DNA from: Euperipatoides rowelli | Taxonomy: Eukaryota; Onychophora; Udeonychophora; Euonychophora; Peripatopsidae | Assembly: GCA_003024985.2 (NCBI GenBank) | Contig: PXIH01S0044287.1 | Strand: one strand, 5' to 3' | Length of the DNA stretch: 12,853 bases | Part shown: positions 1 through 7,737 of the stretch, piece after piece | Position numbering within the stretch: position 1 is the first letter of the stretch | Layout of the letters: each line of letters opens with the position of its first letter | Notes under the pieces: generated by a model | What the model was told of the DNA's origin: nothing | Database searches by the model: none | What the model saw: only the letters and a program-made list of their open reading frames with translations | Program-made: the position numbers and the translations under genes

Positions 1-114
1 GCATACATACCATAGTTTGCAAAAATACATTTAATTAAAGTGGTCTTATAAAGGCTTAAACTCAAAATTTCTCTTAAGGTGCCAATAACTGTATGGTTTA
101 CCCATTAAAAAAAA

Positions 115-176
115 TAGATTATGACAAAAGACAACCTCACTGGACTATAGTCTGTTGTTGTCCGACATATTTGTAT
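115..176 (+). repeat. Left inverted repeat of the composite element
   Basis: This is the left arm of the repeat pair; it matches the reverse complement of 815-876 with only scattered mismatches. The arm is itself partly self-complementary: GACAAC near its start pairs with GTTGTC near its end, and GGACTATAGTC in the middle is a near-perfect palindrome. Such nested symmetry is typical of transposon ends. Confidence 0.8.
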
Positions 177-257
177 ATCTAAACTCCTTCAGCTGTTCTA
201 CTGTTTTTTTCTTTCATTTCAATCTTGCATTTAATATTTTCTTTCTTACCAATGATC

Positions 258-765
258 TCTGTTTTTGTCTTCCCTACATTGTTTTTCATCCCGTATTGTG
301 CTCCTATTATATTAATATTTAGCAAGCCTCTTTCCAATTTTGCCTTCATGAGAATGTAGTGTCATCAAAATATTTTACTCTATTTATTAATGATATTTGC
401 TCTTATTTTTATCTCTACAATGTTATTTAGTGCTTCATCTATGATTTCTTAATCATATATGTATGGAGGCCACACATATATTTGCCTTATTCCAAAGTTT
501 ATTTCAAACAATTATTATTTACATCCTAAATGCTGCTGTTTGTCCTTTGTACAGGTTTCTTCTACTTTAATTGTTCGTCATTGTCATCAATTTCTATCTT
601 CAAAACACTTAGCAGATTCGTATGATTACCATGTCAAAAGCTTTCTCAAAATCTACAAATTCTATGGACAGTATCTGATGATCTTTTAATCTCTTTTGTG
701 CTATGGTGGTCAATTCCAAGATTCCATTGCTAGTCCTCAGTTGGTTCTGAATCCATATGGCATTG
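258..765 (-). pseudogene. Decayed non-LTR retrotransposon reverse transcriptase fragment
   Basis: Read on the minus strand, three blocks of a LINE-type reverse transcriptase appear in the right order. Positions 627-659 encode FVDFEKAFDMV, the RT motif with a catalytic aspartate; its frame stays open leftward into EF, QILSI and NGILELTTIAQKRL. Positions 358-375 encode KYFDDT, matching the Y-x-D-D active-site motif. Positions 260-328 encode a block beginning GLLNINIIGAQYGMK and ending GKTKT, matching the segment downstream of the active site. The gap of about 250 bp between the first two motifs suits an RT palm domain. The three blocks are in three different frames, with stops between them (one lies three codons after the DDT), so the copy is dead. 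Endonuclease and 3' end are absent. The clade is not assignable by eye; no other protein family fits this motif order. Confidence 0.8.
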
Positions 766-814
766 AGCTGATTTTTTTAAAAAACTCACATTTTTTGGTC
801 AGATTCAAATACAA

Positions 815-876
815 ATACAAAAATGACGGACAACAAAAGACTATAGTCCAGCGAGGTTGTCCCTAGTCCTAATCTA
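815..876 (-). repeat. Right inverted repeat of the composite element
   Basis: This is the right arm of the pair, inverted relative to 115-176. It carries the GACGGACAACAAAAG and CTATAGTCCAGCGAGGTTG blocks that mirror the left arm, and it ends in AATCTA followed directly by a long T-rich run. Confidence 0.8.
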
Positions 877-952
877 ATTTTTTTTTTTTTTTAATATATA
901 ATTTTATTATTTTTTTTTTTTTTTCCTTTTTTTTTTAATTTTTTTTTAACAT
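877..952. repeat. T-rich low-complexity tract
   Basis: This is nearly pure T with a few A bases, directly outside the right inverted repeat. It could be a decayed poly-A tail of a retroelement read on the minus strand or simple replication slippage. It has no coding content. Confidence 0.8.
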
Positions 953-2437
953 TTAGAGTCAAGTGACAATTAAAATGTAGTAGAGTATGGAATTAGTATT
1001 TTTCTGAACGATTTTAGTAAATTTTCTTTTCAGTCCTAACCTTTCCGTATCCCTGAATCCTAGGATAATCTAGAGGTAAAATAATCTTTTGCTGAGCGTC
1101 AATCTAGATAATTTCAACTTACTACCTTCAGCCATATTGCTGGGCAGATAACAGAATCTGACACTTTTTGAAGAACTGCATTGATGTGTCTATGCTGCCA
1201 TTGGTGCTTTGGTTATTAAAATAAGTATTTTCTAACATGCTCGATGTTAATCAGCCTAAGAAATGAATTCTTAGTAAAGTTGACTTTTCAATAGTCACCA
1301 TTATTAAAATATAGAGATTAATTAACCGTTACTGTATTAATCAACTTTATCTTGATTATCCTCTGTTGCTAAGCAACATTTACCAGCAGTCTATGTAGGT
1401 TTATATGAATATATTGCAGCCAAAAGGTTTGTGTGCAAACATTTATTACAAGCAGTGGAACCTTAGATCTTTAAATGAGTAATTTGAACAAGGTACAGTA
1501 GGCCGTATATTGTGTTATGAATGACTTGTGTTTACAGCATCCTCTAAATGAAAACAAACAGTTTCTGGCCCTTATGATCACAAATTTGAGGCCAAGACAA
1601 TCATAAGAAATAAACCTCTCAGAAAATGAACTGTTTAATTTTATTGAGTAGATCAACAAACCACCACCCTATGTCCCACCCACAGATTTTATCAACTTAG
1701 AACTAGGCCTAGCTAGTTAATGATTTTCATGTTTTACACAGGGCTTTTTCTCTTCACTTCCTTATCTCTACACCTACATGATTCTTGTCATCACATCTTT
1801 ATCATAAAGTAAATAGATAGTTGTTTTTTAATTTGTATTTTTTTTTTCGTTTTGATACTACCCTCCTTTATTTTACAACTTTAATTTGCTGTCTTAGAAG
1901 TCAATTTCCACTGAAATAATTGGCATCTGGTTGTAAACAATAAAACAGTTGTGAAATATATACGTTGTTGTTTCTGGCTTTTTAATGGATATTATTTATT
2001 TTTTGATTAGAAATGAGAGCAGAGATTACTGTTATTATATTATACTTTGCTGATAAAGTAAAAGTTATTTAACCTTTTGATGACCCTATGCACTTGATAA
2101 TTCACAGTAAACCAATTGCCCGTATTACAATTGAATTACAAATTTGCAAACTTAGGCTATAATATAGATGCTACTGAAAAAAAAAGATATACAATATTAT
2201 AATAAAATGCAAATGATGTCAAGATTTAAACTATTTCATGCATGAAGAGAATGAATATTATCATATTTGTGTGCCATATGAAAGCTTGATTTTAAGAAAA
2301 TACAGTAGGCTATATTAGCCTTTCACAATGGTAGGGAAGGTTAATTATCATTCTAGTAATAGTAGAATTAATATTTTTATTTTTTTATATTTTTTTTATA
2401 ACTTTTTTATATATAAAAATTTTAAATATTTAATTAA
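953..2437. other. AT-rich non-coding stretch
   Basis: I see no gene here. Open frames are short, without codon bias or recognisable motifs. The stretch contains scattered TAGGC words (for example near 1503, 1707, 2153 and 2306), two ACAGTAGGC words near 1496 and 2303, one palindromic RFX-like site at 1365-1377 and several T runs. Confidence 0.6.
1365..1377. promoter_or_regulatory. Palindromic X-box-like site (possible RFX binding site)
   Basis: The sequence GTTGCTAAGCAAC is a perfect inverted repeat of two GTTGCT half-sites around one base. RFX transcription factors bind paired GTTGCC/GTTGCT-type half-sites with short spacing, so this fits the X-box form. It lies about 8 kb upstream of the only coding exon and next to no recognised promoter, so a regulatory role is only a possibility. 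Confidence 0.3.
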
Positions 2438-2512
2438 AGGTCAAATGTACCGGATTTTCTTTATTTTTTTATTATTGATTTTCAAAGATTTTTACTAAAA
2501 GAAATATCCACT
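2438..2512 (+). repeat. Left terminal inverted repeat
   Basis: This arm begins AGGTCAAATGTAC and runs to TCCACT. It matches the complement of 2924-3001 with mismatches and small length differences in the T-rich middle. It is followed at once by a run of 12 C. Confidence 0.75.
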
Positions 2513-2923
2513 AGCCCCCCCCCCCCTCCTTAAACAACATTGTCTACTGTATACAACAGTGAACAGGGGATATATTTTGTGATGTCATCGACTATAAATG
2601 AATAGAGCTTGCTATACTTAACTATAGCATATTTGCCAGCTTAAAGCTGGAAATCCTATGGACTAATTGTTCAATTACTTATAAAAAATCAAATTCATCC
2701 TTTGTTCTATTATGATCCAATTTGTTTTTTGTTTTTTAAAAATCAAAATGACCTTTAATACAAGTTGAACATACCTTGTTAAATCATTACAAAGAAAACA
2801 GCTGTAGAGACTGTTTCGTCATCAAATTAATCTCAGACCCAAAACAGTTTGAAAGTTTCAATTTGTAATCTCAGACTGAGGATGGCAAATAACTTTATTT
2901 ATGCTTTTTAAATTTTTTTTTTT

Positions 2924-3001
2924 CAGTGGAATTTTTTTTTAGTAATTATCTTTGAAAATAAATAATAAAAAAAAAATTTAAAAATTCGTTACATTTGACC
3001 T
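2924..3001 (-). repeat. Right terminal inverted repeat
   Basis: This is the inverted counterpart of 2438-2512, ending GTTACATTTGACCT and then TTAA. Its outer edge lies only ten bases from the T-run that ends the U6-like RNA gene on the minus strand. Confidence 0.75.
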
Positions 3002-3010
3002 TTAAATAAT

Positions 3011-3060
3011 AAAAATATGAAATGCTTCACGAATTTGTGTGTCATCCTTGCGCAGGGGCC

Positions 3061-3100
<40 letters not shown>

Positions 3101-3117
3101 ACTGCCGAAGCCAGTAC
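3011..3117 (-). ncRNA. U6: U6 spliceosomal snRNA (gene or recent copy)
   Basis: The minus strand carries a full-length, 107-nt match to U6 snRNA, the catalytic core RNA of the spliceosome, which pairs with U4 and then with U2 and the 5' splice site. From 5' to 3' it shows a stem-loop with the GCTTCGGC loop region, then CATATACTAAAATTGGAACG, the invariant ACAGAGA box, the AGC triad, the internal stem-loop segment CCCCTGCGCAAGGATGACAC and a terminal T run at 3011-3015 suitable for Pol III termination. Against the usual metazoan sequence I see few changes: G3 to A and C17 to U in the 5' stem, which compensate each other; one in the loop-side base at 6; and substitutions near the 3' end (ACACGC to ACACAC, GCGTTCC to GCATTTC). 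A weak TATA-like TATTTAAA lies about 30-37 bases upstream on the minus strand (3147-3154), where a Pol III snRNA promoter would have one. Compensation argues for function; the 3' changes leave a retro-copy possible. No poly-A tail or target duplication is obvious. Confidence 0.9.
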
Positions 3118-3185
3118 AATATTTGTATTTTTAGTAGTATTAATAGTTTAAATAGTAAATTTCATTAGTGAAATAACAAAGGATT

Positions 3186-3395
3186 AAATCAAAGGAGGAA
3201 CAAAAAGAATTCAATATATTCTTCAACTGAGAAAAGTCTCCAAAAGCAAGATCCTAGCTTACAAAACAAAGAAGAAATGCTCAACCAAAAAGAAGAATAG
3301 AGAATAAAAAGAGAGCCGAGAGACGAACCCCTAACAAGACAAGAAAACAAAATAAATCAAGATCAAGAGAAGAAACCAAATCAAATTTCTTAAAT
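3186..3395. repeat. Purine-rich, A-rich low-complexity stretch
   Basis: The plus strand is dominated by AAG, GAA and CAA words for about 200 bases, in sharp contrast to the T-rich DNA around it. Short Lys/Gln/Glu-rich peptides can be read in every frame, but each is closed by stops and none resembles a known protein. It sits just upstream (minus-strand sense) of the U6-like gene. Its origin is unknown; a decayed retroelement segment is possible. Confidence 0.4.
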
Positions 3396-3574
3396 GTTGT
3401 GTTGTAACTTGTAATATCATGTGATGTCCTGTACAGGCTCTGTGCGGTCATGCGTGAGACACAGTTTGTTGTCTATAAACTGGTTGGTATACTGTATACC
3501 CCGTTATACCGGGAATTGGTTACCCTCACGGGGCCGGCAGTATTTCTGACCGATACGATACAAGTATTAATGGA

Positions 3575-3592
3575 AGTAGTAGTAGTAGTAGT
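3575..3592. repeat. (AGT)6 microsatellite
   Basis: Six perfect AGT triplets stand at 3575-3592, with more scattered TAGTA words for about 80 bases downstream, suggesting an older, longer tract that has decayed. Confidence 0.85.
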
Positions 3593-3773
3593 CAAAATAG
3601 TAGTAATGATATTATACTATAAGTATTACGGTAATAATATATTAGAAGTATTAGTGTACGGTAGTATTGTTATTAGTAGTTTTATTAGGCTATTAATGTT
3701 ATTAGCTGTGGGGTCAGAGTTTGAATCAATTTTGGTTGGTGTCTTGAGTTAGGGATAAACATTGAACACTAAT

Positions 3774-3977
3774 GGTCATGTAGAGGTCGATGGTCATGTA
3801 GAGGTTGATGGTCATGTAGAGGTCACTGGTCATGTAGAGGTCGATGGTCATGTAGAGGTCGATGGTCATGTAGAGGTCGATGGTCATGTAGAGGTCGATG
3901 GTCATGGTCATGTAGAGGTCGATGGTCAAGTAGAGGTCGATGATCATGTAGAGGTCGATGGTCATGTAGAGGTCGAT
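3774..3977. repeat. 18-bp minisatellite, 11 units plus one partial
   Basis: The unit GGTCATGTAGAGGTCGAT is repeated head to tail: seven units at 3774-3899, a 6-bp partial copy (GGTCAT) at 3900-3905, then four more units to 3977. Variants are few and single-base: GGTTGAT in unit 2, GGTCACT in unit 3, CAAG for CATG in the ninth full unit and GATCATG in the tenth. Near identity points to recent expansion. Because the unit is a multiple of three and contains no stop in several frames, both strands stay open and give VEVDGH-like or DLYMTI-like repeats; this is an arithmetical by-product, not evidence for a gene. Confidence 0.95.
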
Positions 3978-4345
3978 GGTGAGACGTCAATGTTTTACTG
4001 ACACCGATGTTTTCTACCGATGTTAATGGCTTTTTTTCTATTTCAGTTTTTAACCCTGATAGATTTGTTACTGTTTTAAAATAATAGCAAAATAAGTGTA
4101 TATGATTTTGAAACCCCCTCCCCATTTACTAAATTTTCTAATTATGTAATACGTATACGGTGATTATTTTCATGTAGTACACATTGTGACAGCCTGATTT
4201 TATAGAAATGGGCATGAACATTTGGTAAACATCGATAGTCAGAGGTTGAAGTCGATGTTTTTGCCATCGATGTTTAGTAGCCAAAGTTTTTCTCATATCG
4301 ATGGTCATGTGTCAATGGTAACATCGATGTTGAGCTGTCAATGTC
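3978..4345. repeat. Degenerate CGATG-rich tail of the minisatellite
   Basis: After the perfect array, irregularly spaced words related to its unit continue for about 370 bases: ACCGATGTT, CATCGATAGTC, GTCGATGTT, CCATCGATGTT, ATCGATGGTCATGTGTCAATGG and ACATCGATGTTG. They occur in both orientations, unlike the array itself. The array may have grown from one of these older words. A run of unrelated AT-rich DNA interrupts it at about 4050-4220. Confidence 0.5.
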
Positions 4346-4439
4346 CCAATCCTAGTTAGTCTGTAAAAAATACCAACTACAACTTCAAAATAAAAACATA
4401 ATAACAATATATTTGGAAACTAGATCCATGAAACCAAAA

Positions 4440-4602
4440 GGGGGCGCTCTAGAGGAATGTCAAGTCAAAATGTCAAATATGCCCTGTAGTGAAACAAAAT
4501 TGTTGTTTTTATAGTACTTAATCCCTGCAGATTAGTTTACTTGGTATACACTAATAAAACTGGTTTTGTTAACACAACAACTAAAGTCTAGTGAGCGCCC
4601 AC
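4440..4602. mobile_element. Possible short MITE with GC-rich 10-bp ends
   Basis: GGGGGCGCTC at 4440-4449 and the complement of 4593-4602 (GTGGGCGCTC) match at nine of ten bases in inverted orientation, 163 bp apart. They stand out because the surroundings are very AT-rich. A few more bases after each end (TAGA) can be matched with gaps. No target duplication is evident and the interior has no coding capacity, so this could be coincidence. Confidence 0.3.
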
Positions 4603-4842
4603 TTTAAACTTTGTCATAAACATATTTTTTTTTAAAATTTCAATGCAATTATAATTAAAAAGAATACCTAACCTTGACTTAATGGATTAAAAGGACCCCT
4701 AACTTAACTGCAATCTGACCCAATGGATAATTTTTTTTTTTTTTTATTGAAGCATGTACAAATAGACCTACCATTTTACTATAAATTTGTATTTTTGTGC
4801 ATGATTATGAATTGTTGTGGATACTCAATAGGCACTAATATA

Positions 4843-4960
4843 CTAACCTTAACTGTATACTGACCCTAACTCAAACATGAATATAATAGCAAATTAAAGG
4901 ATCTCTAACCTTAACTGACACTGACCCTAACTCCAACTTAAATATTAAAGCAAAAAATAA
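4843..4960. repeat. Direct duplication of a 62-bp CTAACCTTAACTG-type unit
   Basis: Two adjacent copies begin at 4843 and 4905. Both read CTAACCTTAACTG, then CTGACCCTAACTC, then an A-rich stretch with AAATTAAAG or AATATTAAAG. A more diverged relative lies at about 4667-4720 (CTAACCTTGACTTAATGG and CTAACTTAACTGCAATCTGA). This is a local tandem repeat of unknown origin. It resembles telomere-like CCCTAA words only superficially. Confidence 0.65.
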
Positions 4961-5019
4961 GTCAATCAGAGGTTGGCTTGCAGATGGAATGCAAGCTGAC
5001 CTCTGATTGACTATTTTTT
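4953..5019. repeat. Long hairpin, 30-bp arms and 7-base loop
   Basis: The arms 4953-4982 and 4990-5019 are complementary at 26 of 30 positions around the loop GATGGAA. The core GTCAATCAGAGG pairs perfectly with CCTCTGATTGAC. Two of the four mismatches would be G-U pairs in a plus-strand RNA, so the folded RNA would be almost fully paired. The loop is short for a typical animal microRNA precursor, and the A/T-tract ends fit a tiny foldback element better. It abuts the 62-bp duplication on its left. Confidence 0.8.
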
Positions 5020-5995
5020 GGCTACATGACAATGGTAGGTCTGAGATTCAAAGCTTTGTTGTGCAAACATCACTTATGAGTGTCTATTTGGTTTGAGAAC
5101 TTTATTCATTATAATCCGATCTTCGTGTAAATTTACAGTACCGGTATATGTCATCTAATTTGACCATAGTGAGATCGATTATGAACTTTGATTTACTCCA
5201 TATGTGCTAAAAACGTATCTCTGTAGCGTGTTTTGAACATTAGAAGTTGTAGGCTATTTTGTCGGAGTCCAGCTGCACACTTATATTTTTTTATCCAATT
5301 ATTTCTTATTGTTATCATCAACGTTAGGAAATTTGTGAAAGTGAAAATTTTTCTGATTTTGACTATTACTGCATCCCACAGCAACATACTTATAGGTATT
5401 TTTCTCTGAGGAAGTAAAGAATATAAAATTGGGATGTTTACCATGTATTTACCAGGAAAAATGGAGTAGGCCTACACATGTCATAATATTAGGTCATTGG
5501 TTTGTACACAAAAATATCAAAGTAGAAATGAATGGCGACAAAAAAAAAAAAAAGATCAAATTCACCACTTTAAAATTAGAATAATTAAATAGTTCATAGG
5601 CTTATTGAGAATTAAAAATTATGTGTAAGTTATCATTTTTTTCTTCATAATCTGCTTTTGAATAACTAAAGTTGTTTTTTGGTGATAGTATACCTTTAAT
5701 AATACAATTAATTAGTTTAACATTATTAATATAGGTGGCCACAATATTAGTCTATCATATAAATATAGTTATAATAATTATAATTAATAGTTGTACTTAA
5801 CTAATTGGGCATATCTGTTTTATTATTAGATAATTTATGTATTGAACCTTCAAAATAAGTTATTAATATTCACAGTTGTAATGAATTAAAGTTATTTGCC
5901 TTCTTACCTATCCTCATTCATTGAAATTTGGAATATTTAAGGAGTAGCCTAATTGTCGAATGATAAATTCTTTTCTTCATTGAATATTAACTCAA

Positions 5996-6038
5996 TTACT
6001 GTTACATGCTTTGAATAGACCAAAGCATGTAACAGTAA
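5996..6038. repeat. Perfect hairpin, 18-bp arms and 7-base loop
   Basis: TTACTGTTACATGCTTTG at 5996-6013 is exactly complementary to 6021-6038, with loop AATAGAC; one further A-T pair extends it outward (5995 with 6039). Perfect pairing suggests a recent inverted duplication or a selected structure. There is no adjacent gene, so a transcription-terminator role is not suggested. Confidence 0.85.
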
Positions 6039-6839
6039 TATATTTGAAATCTTATTTATGTTATACATAAAAAAATTAGGCTATTAATTATTTAAATAAG
6101 TTATTAAAATAATATCCAGGGGTAGGGATAATGTTACATTAGAATAATACTATGCAATACCCTTTTTTAGAAACATTATATTAAGATTCCCATTAAAGTG
6201 ATGATAAACAATGCTCTTCTCAAGAATAAATAAAAACTTGCACAGTCATATTTCATATAAAACTGCTGATCAATACTATTATTCACTATTTCCCATATGG
6301 TTACAATGTAATAGGTAAGTCCAAAGGTACAAGATACAAAGTCGAATACAATGGGTGGACAGACTCTGCATAAAATACATCATTGACAAAAGATAAAACA
6401 TTGTAATGAATAGGTCGTCTAATAATTTGTCAATCAGTGTACGGTAATTCTTTTTAATTAAAAACAGGCACATATATACAAATAGAATGCAGAATTAACG
6501 TTGATTCTTCCATGTGAAGCTAATCAGCTGTTCTTCCATCTGCCTATGACCTAACAGTTGATCAGGCTGTGAATTACAACTTATACTATTAAATCGTAAT
6601 GTTTCAATTATAATAATAAATAAATGAATAAACTGAAGCTAGCTCAGATTTCAACATATGAATCAATATCACTATGCTATATCCTCCCTCCCCACTCAAG
6701 AGAACTTTGGTCTCCAAACTTAAAATATGTTAAGCCTTTACCCCAGTTCTGAGTTGACCTTCTGTCCTAACCCCAGATATGCTTCAACAGCTAAGACAAA
6801 GAAGAATGCAAACAAATATTTAATGATTCAAAAGAGTTA

Positions 6840-6858
6840 GGGAAGGGGTGGGGGGAGG
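6840..6858 (+). other. G-rich run with quadruplex potential
   Basis: Four G-tracts occur in 19 bases (GGG, GGGG, GGGGGG, GG separated by AA, T and A). At least a two-tier G-quadruplex could form on the plus strand. It is conspicuous in AT-rich DNA but has no gene context, and the last tract is short. Confidence 0.4.
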
Positions 6859-7553
6859 CATTATCATTTGAAATAAATTTAAATTAGTTTCTAGGGCATA
6901 CCTTCTGGTTTCCTCCCGGTCCTTCCCTTCCCTTCTGATTTGGAACAATATTGGGAACTTAACTTAGGTGTACTCTCAGATGGAAAGGTACCAGCAATAC
7001 AGATAAAAATATAATTTCTATTGACACCCCATCCCTCCTCTTAAAATCCAAGTACAGTACATACTGTAAATTATTTAAAAAAATAAGTGTAATAACAATT
7101 TTTTTCTTATAATTTCTATTTTTTTTTTTTTAACAAACTACCTAGGGAGGAAAACCATTATTATAAGACTCTTGATTTACATTTTGTAACCATTATTTTC
7201 CACAATTTAAAACATAATTTCATAATATTATATTTGTGCAACATAAAAAAAAAATCCTTTTTTATATACAGTATATTTGATAAAAATTAAAACGTTGTAT
7301 AGGTATTGGATTTTCCAATTTCAAGTTAAAATTCTTTCACCTTGTAACAGAGAAAAAATGTTTGTAAAATGGAAGCCTAATGCAATATTGTTACCTGTTG
7401 ATATTTTCGAATATAGTAATAAATATTTTTCAAATATCCAGGTTATCGGAATGCTGGTGTAAATTGGGTTTCCATTTTTCAAATGCCAAATAATTAAAAA
7501 GAACATCAGGCTTCTCCCAATGGTTGAGTAGTCCTTCTTGTTCAGGCATCAGA

Positions 7554-7737
7554 TTTATTTATTTATTTGAAATTATAGATGTAAGTCACAAATGACTTTT
7601 ATCGCCACAACAGAACAATATAAAACAGCAACAATTCATATCACTACTATTATAGGAAAGTATTAATTATGATAATGAATACAGTCGAGATGTCAACCTT
7701 AGGGTTAGCTATAATATAAATAAATAAATAAATAAAT
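7554..7737 (-). mobile_element. Possible 3' tail of a non-LTR element (minus strand)
   Basis: On the minus strand, the end near 7556-7620 reads TTGTGGCGATAAAAGTC, then a short A/T stretch, then repeated AAATAAATAAAT. This is the general shape of LINE 3' ends of the CR1/L2 sort, which finish with a microsatellite-like tail. A second TAAA tract (7717-7737) closes the other side in the opposite sense. No coding remnant accompanies it, so the call rests on shape only. Confidence 0.3.

Larger units (their letters stand above)
115..876. mobile_element. Composite inverted-repeat element with a retrotransposon remnant inside
   Basis: The stretch is bounded by two inverted copies of the same roughly 62-bp sequence, at 115-176 and 815-876. 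The copies share a core in which GACAACCTC(A/G)CTGGACTATAG is followed by GTTGTCCG, and their outer edges both read TAGATTA when viewed inward. A-rich sequence outside the left copy matches the complement of the T-rich sequence outside the right copy, so the true repeat may be slightly longer. The interior is mostly a decayed non-LTR reverse transcriptase on the minus strand. Two readings are possible: a TIR/foldback transposon that received or captured a LINE fragment, or two opposed copies of a short repeat that happen to bracket one. No clear target-site duplication is visible because both flanks are homopolymeric. The paired repeats are certain; treating them as one mobile unit is inference. 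Confidence 0.6.
2438..3001. mobile_element. 564-bp element with long terminal inverted repeats, TTAA flanks
   Basis: The left end (2438-2512) and the reverse complement of the right end (2924-3001) align over roughly 75 bp. Both begin AGGTCAAATGTA, and both share ATTTTCAAAGAT, TTACTAAAA and, at the inner edge, TCCACT. The outer bases on both sides are TTAA (2434-2437 and 3002-3005), as a TTAA-inserting transposon would leave, although TTAA is palindromic and common in this AT-rich DNA. The interior has no open frame and includes a run of 12 C at 2515-2526 and a 15-base palindrome at 2636-2650. It looks like a non-autonomous MITE. The termini do not start with the CCY seen in classical piggyBac elements, so superfamily assignment is open. 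Confidence 0.65.
5020..7553. other. AT-rich non-coding stretch
   Basis: I find no gene in this interval. Short frames such as the minus-strand one at 5193-5444 have no recognisable motif and normal non-coding composition. The stretch carries dispersed TAGGC words, a perfect hairpin at 5996-6038 and, between about 6680 and 7040, several C-rich and G-rich patches (TCCTCCCTCCCC near 6681, the G-rich run at 6840-6858 and TCCTCCC...CCTTCCC near 6910-6936). Confidence 0.6.

Noticed and set aside
3450-3752. 100-codon plus-strand frame ahead of the minisatellite
   Set aside because: It crosses an AGT microsatellite that gives a Val run; there is no known motif, and the composition is that of the surrounding non-coding DNA.
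3700-3760. tRNA B-box-like AGTTTGAATCAA, possible SINE head
   Set aside because: No A-box at the proper distance, no tRNA fold and no 3' tail could be found, so one weak match is not enough.
3762-4001. Open frames on both strands across the minisatellite (VEVDGH- and DLYMTI-type repeat peptides)
   Set aside because: The 18-bp unit is a multiple of three and happens to lack stops in several frames, so overlapping open frames are automatic. No splice sites, start context or non-repeat domain support a gene.
4667-4940. CCCTAAC-like words as interstitial telomere repeat
   Set aside because: The words are spaced irregularly and sit in a 62-bp unit; there is no run of consecutive TTAGGG/CCCTAA hexamers.
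5193-5444. 83-codon minus-strand frame
   Set aside because: No motif or codon bias is visible, and the start and stop are placed as expected by chance.
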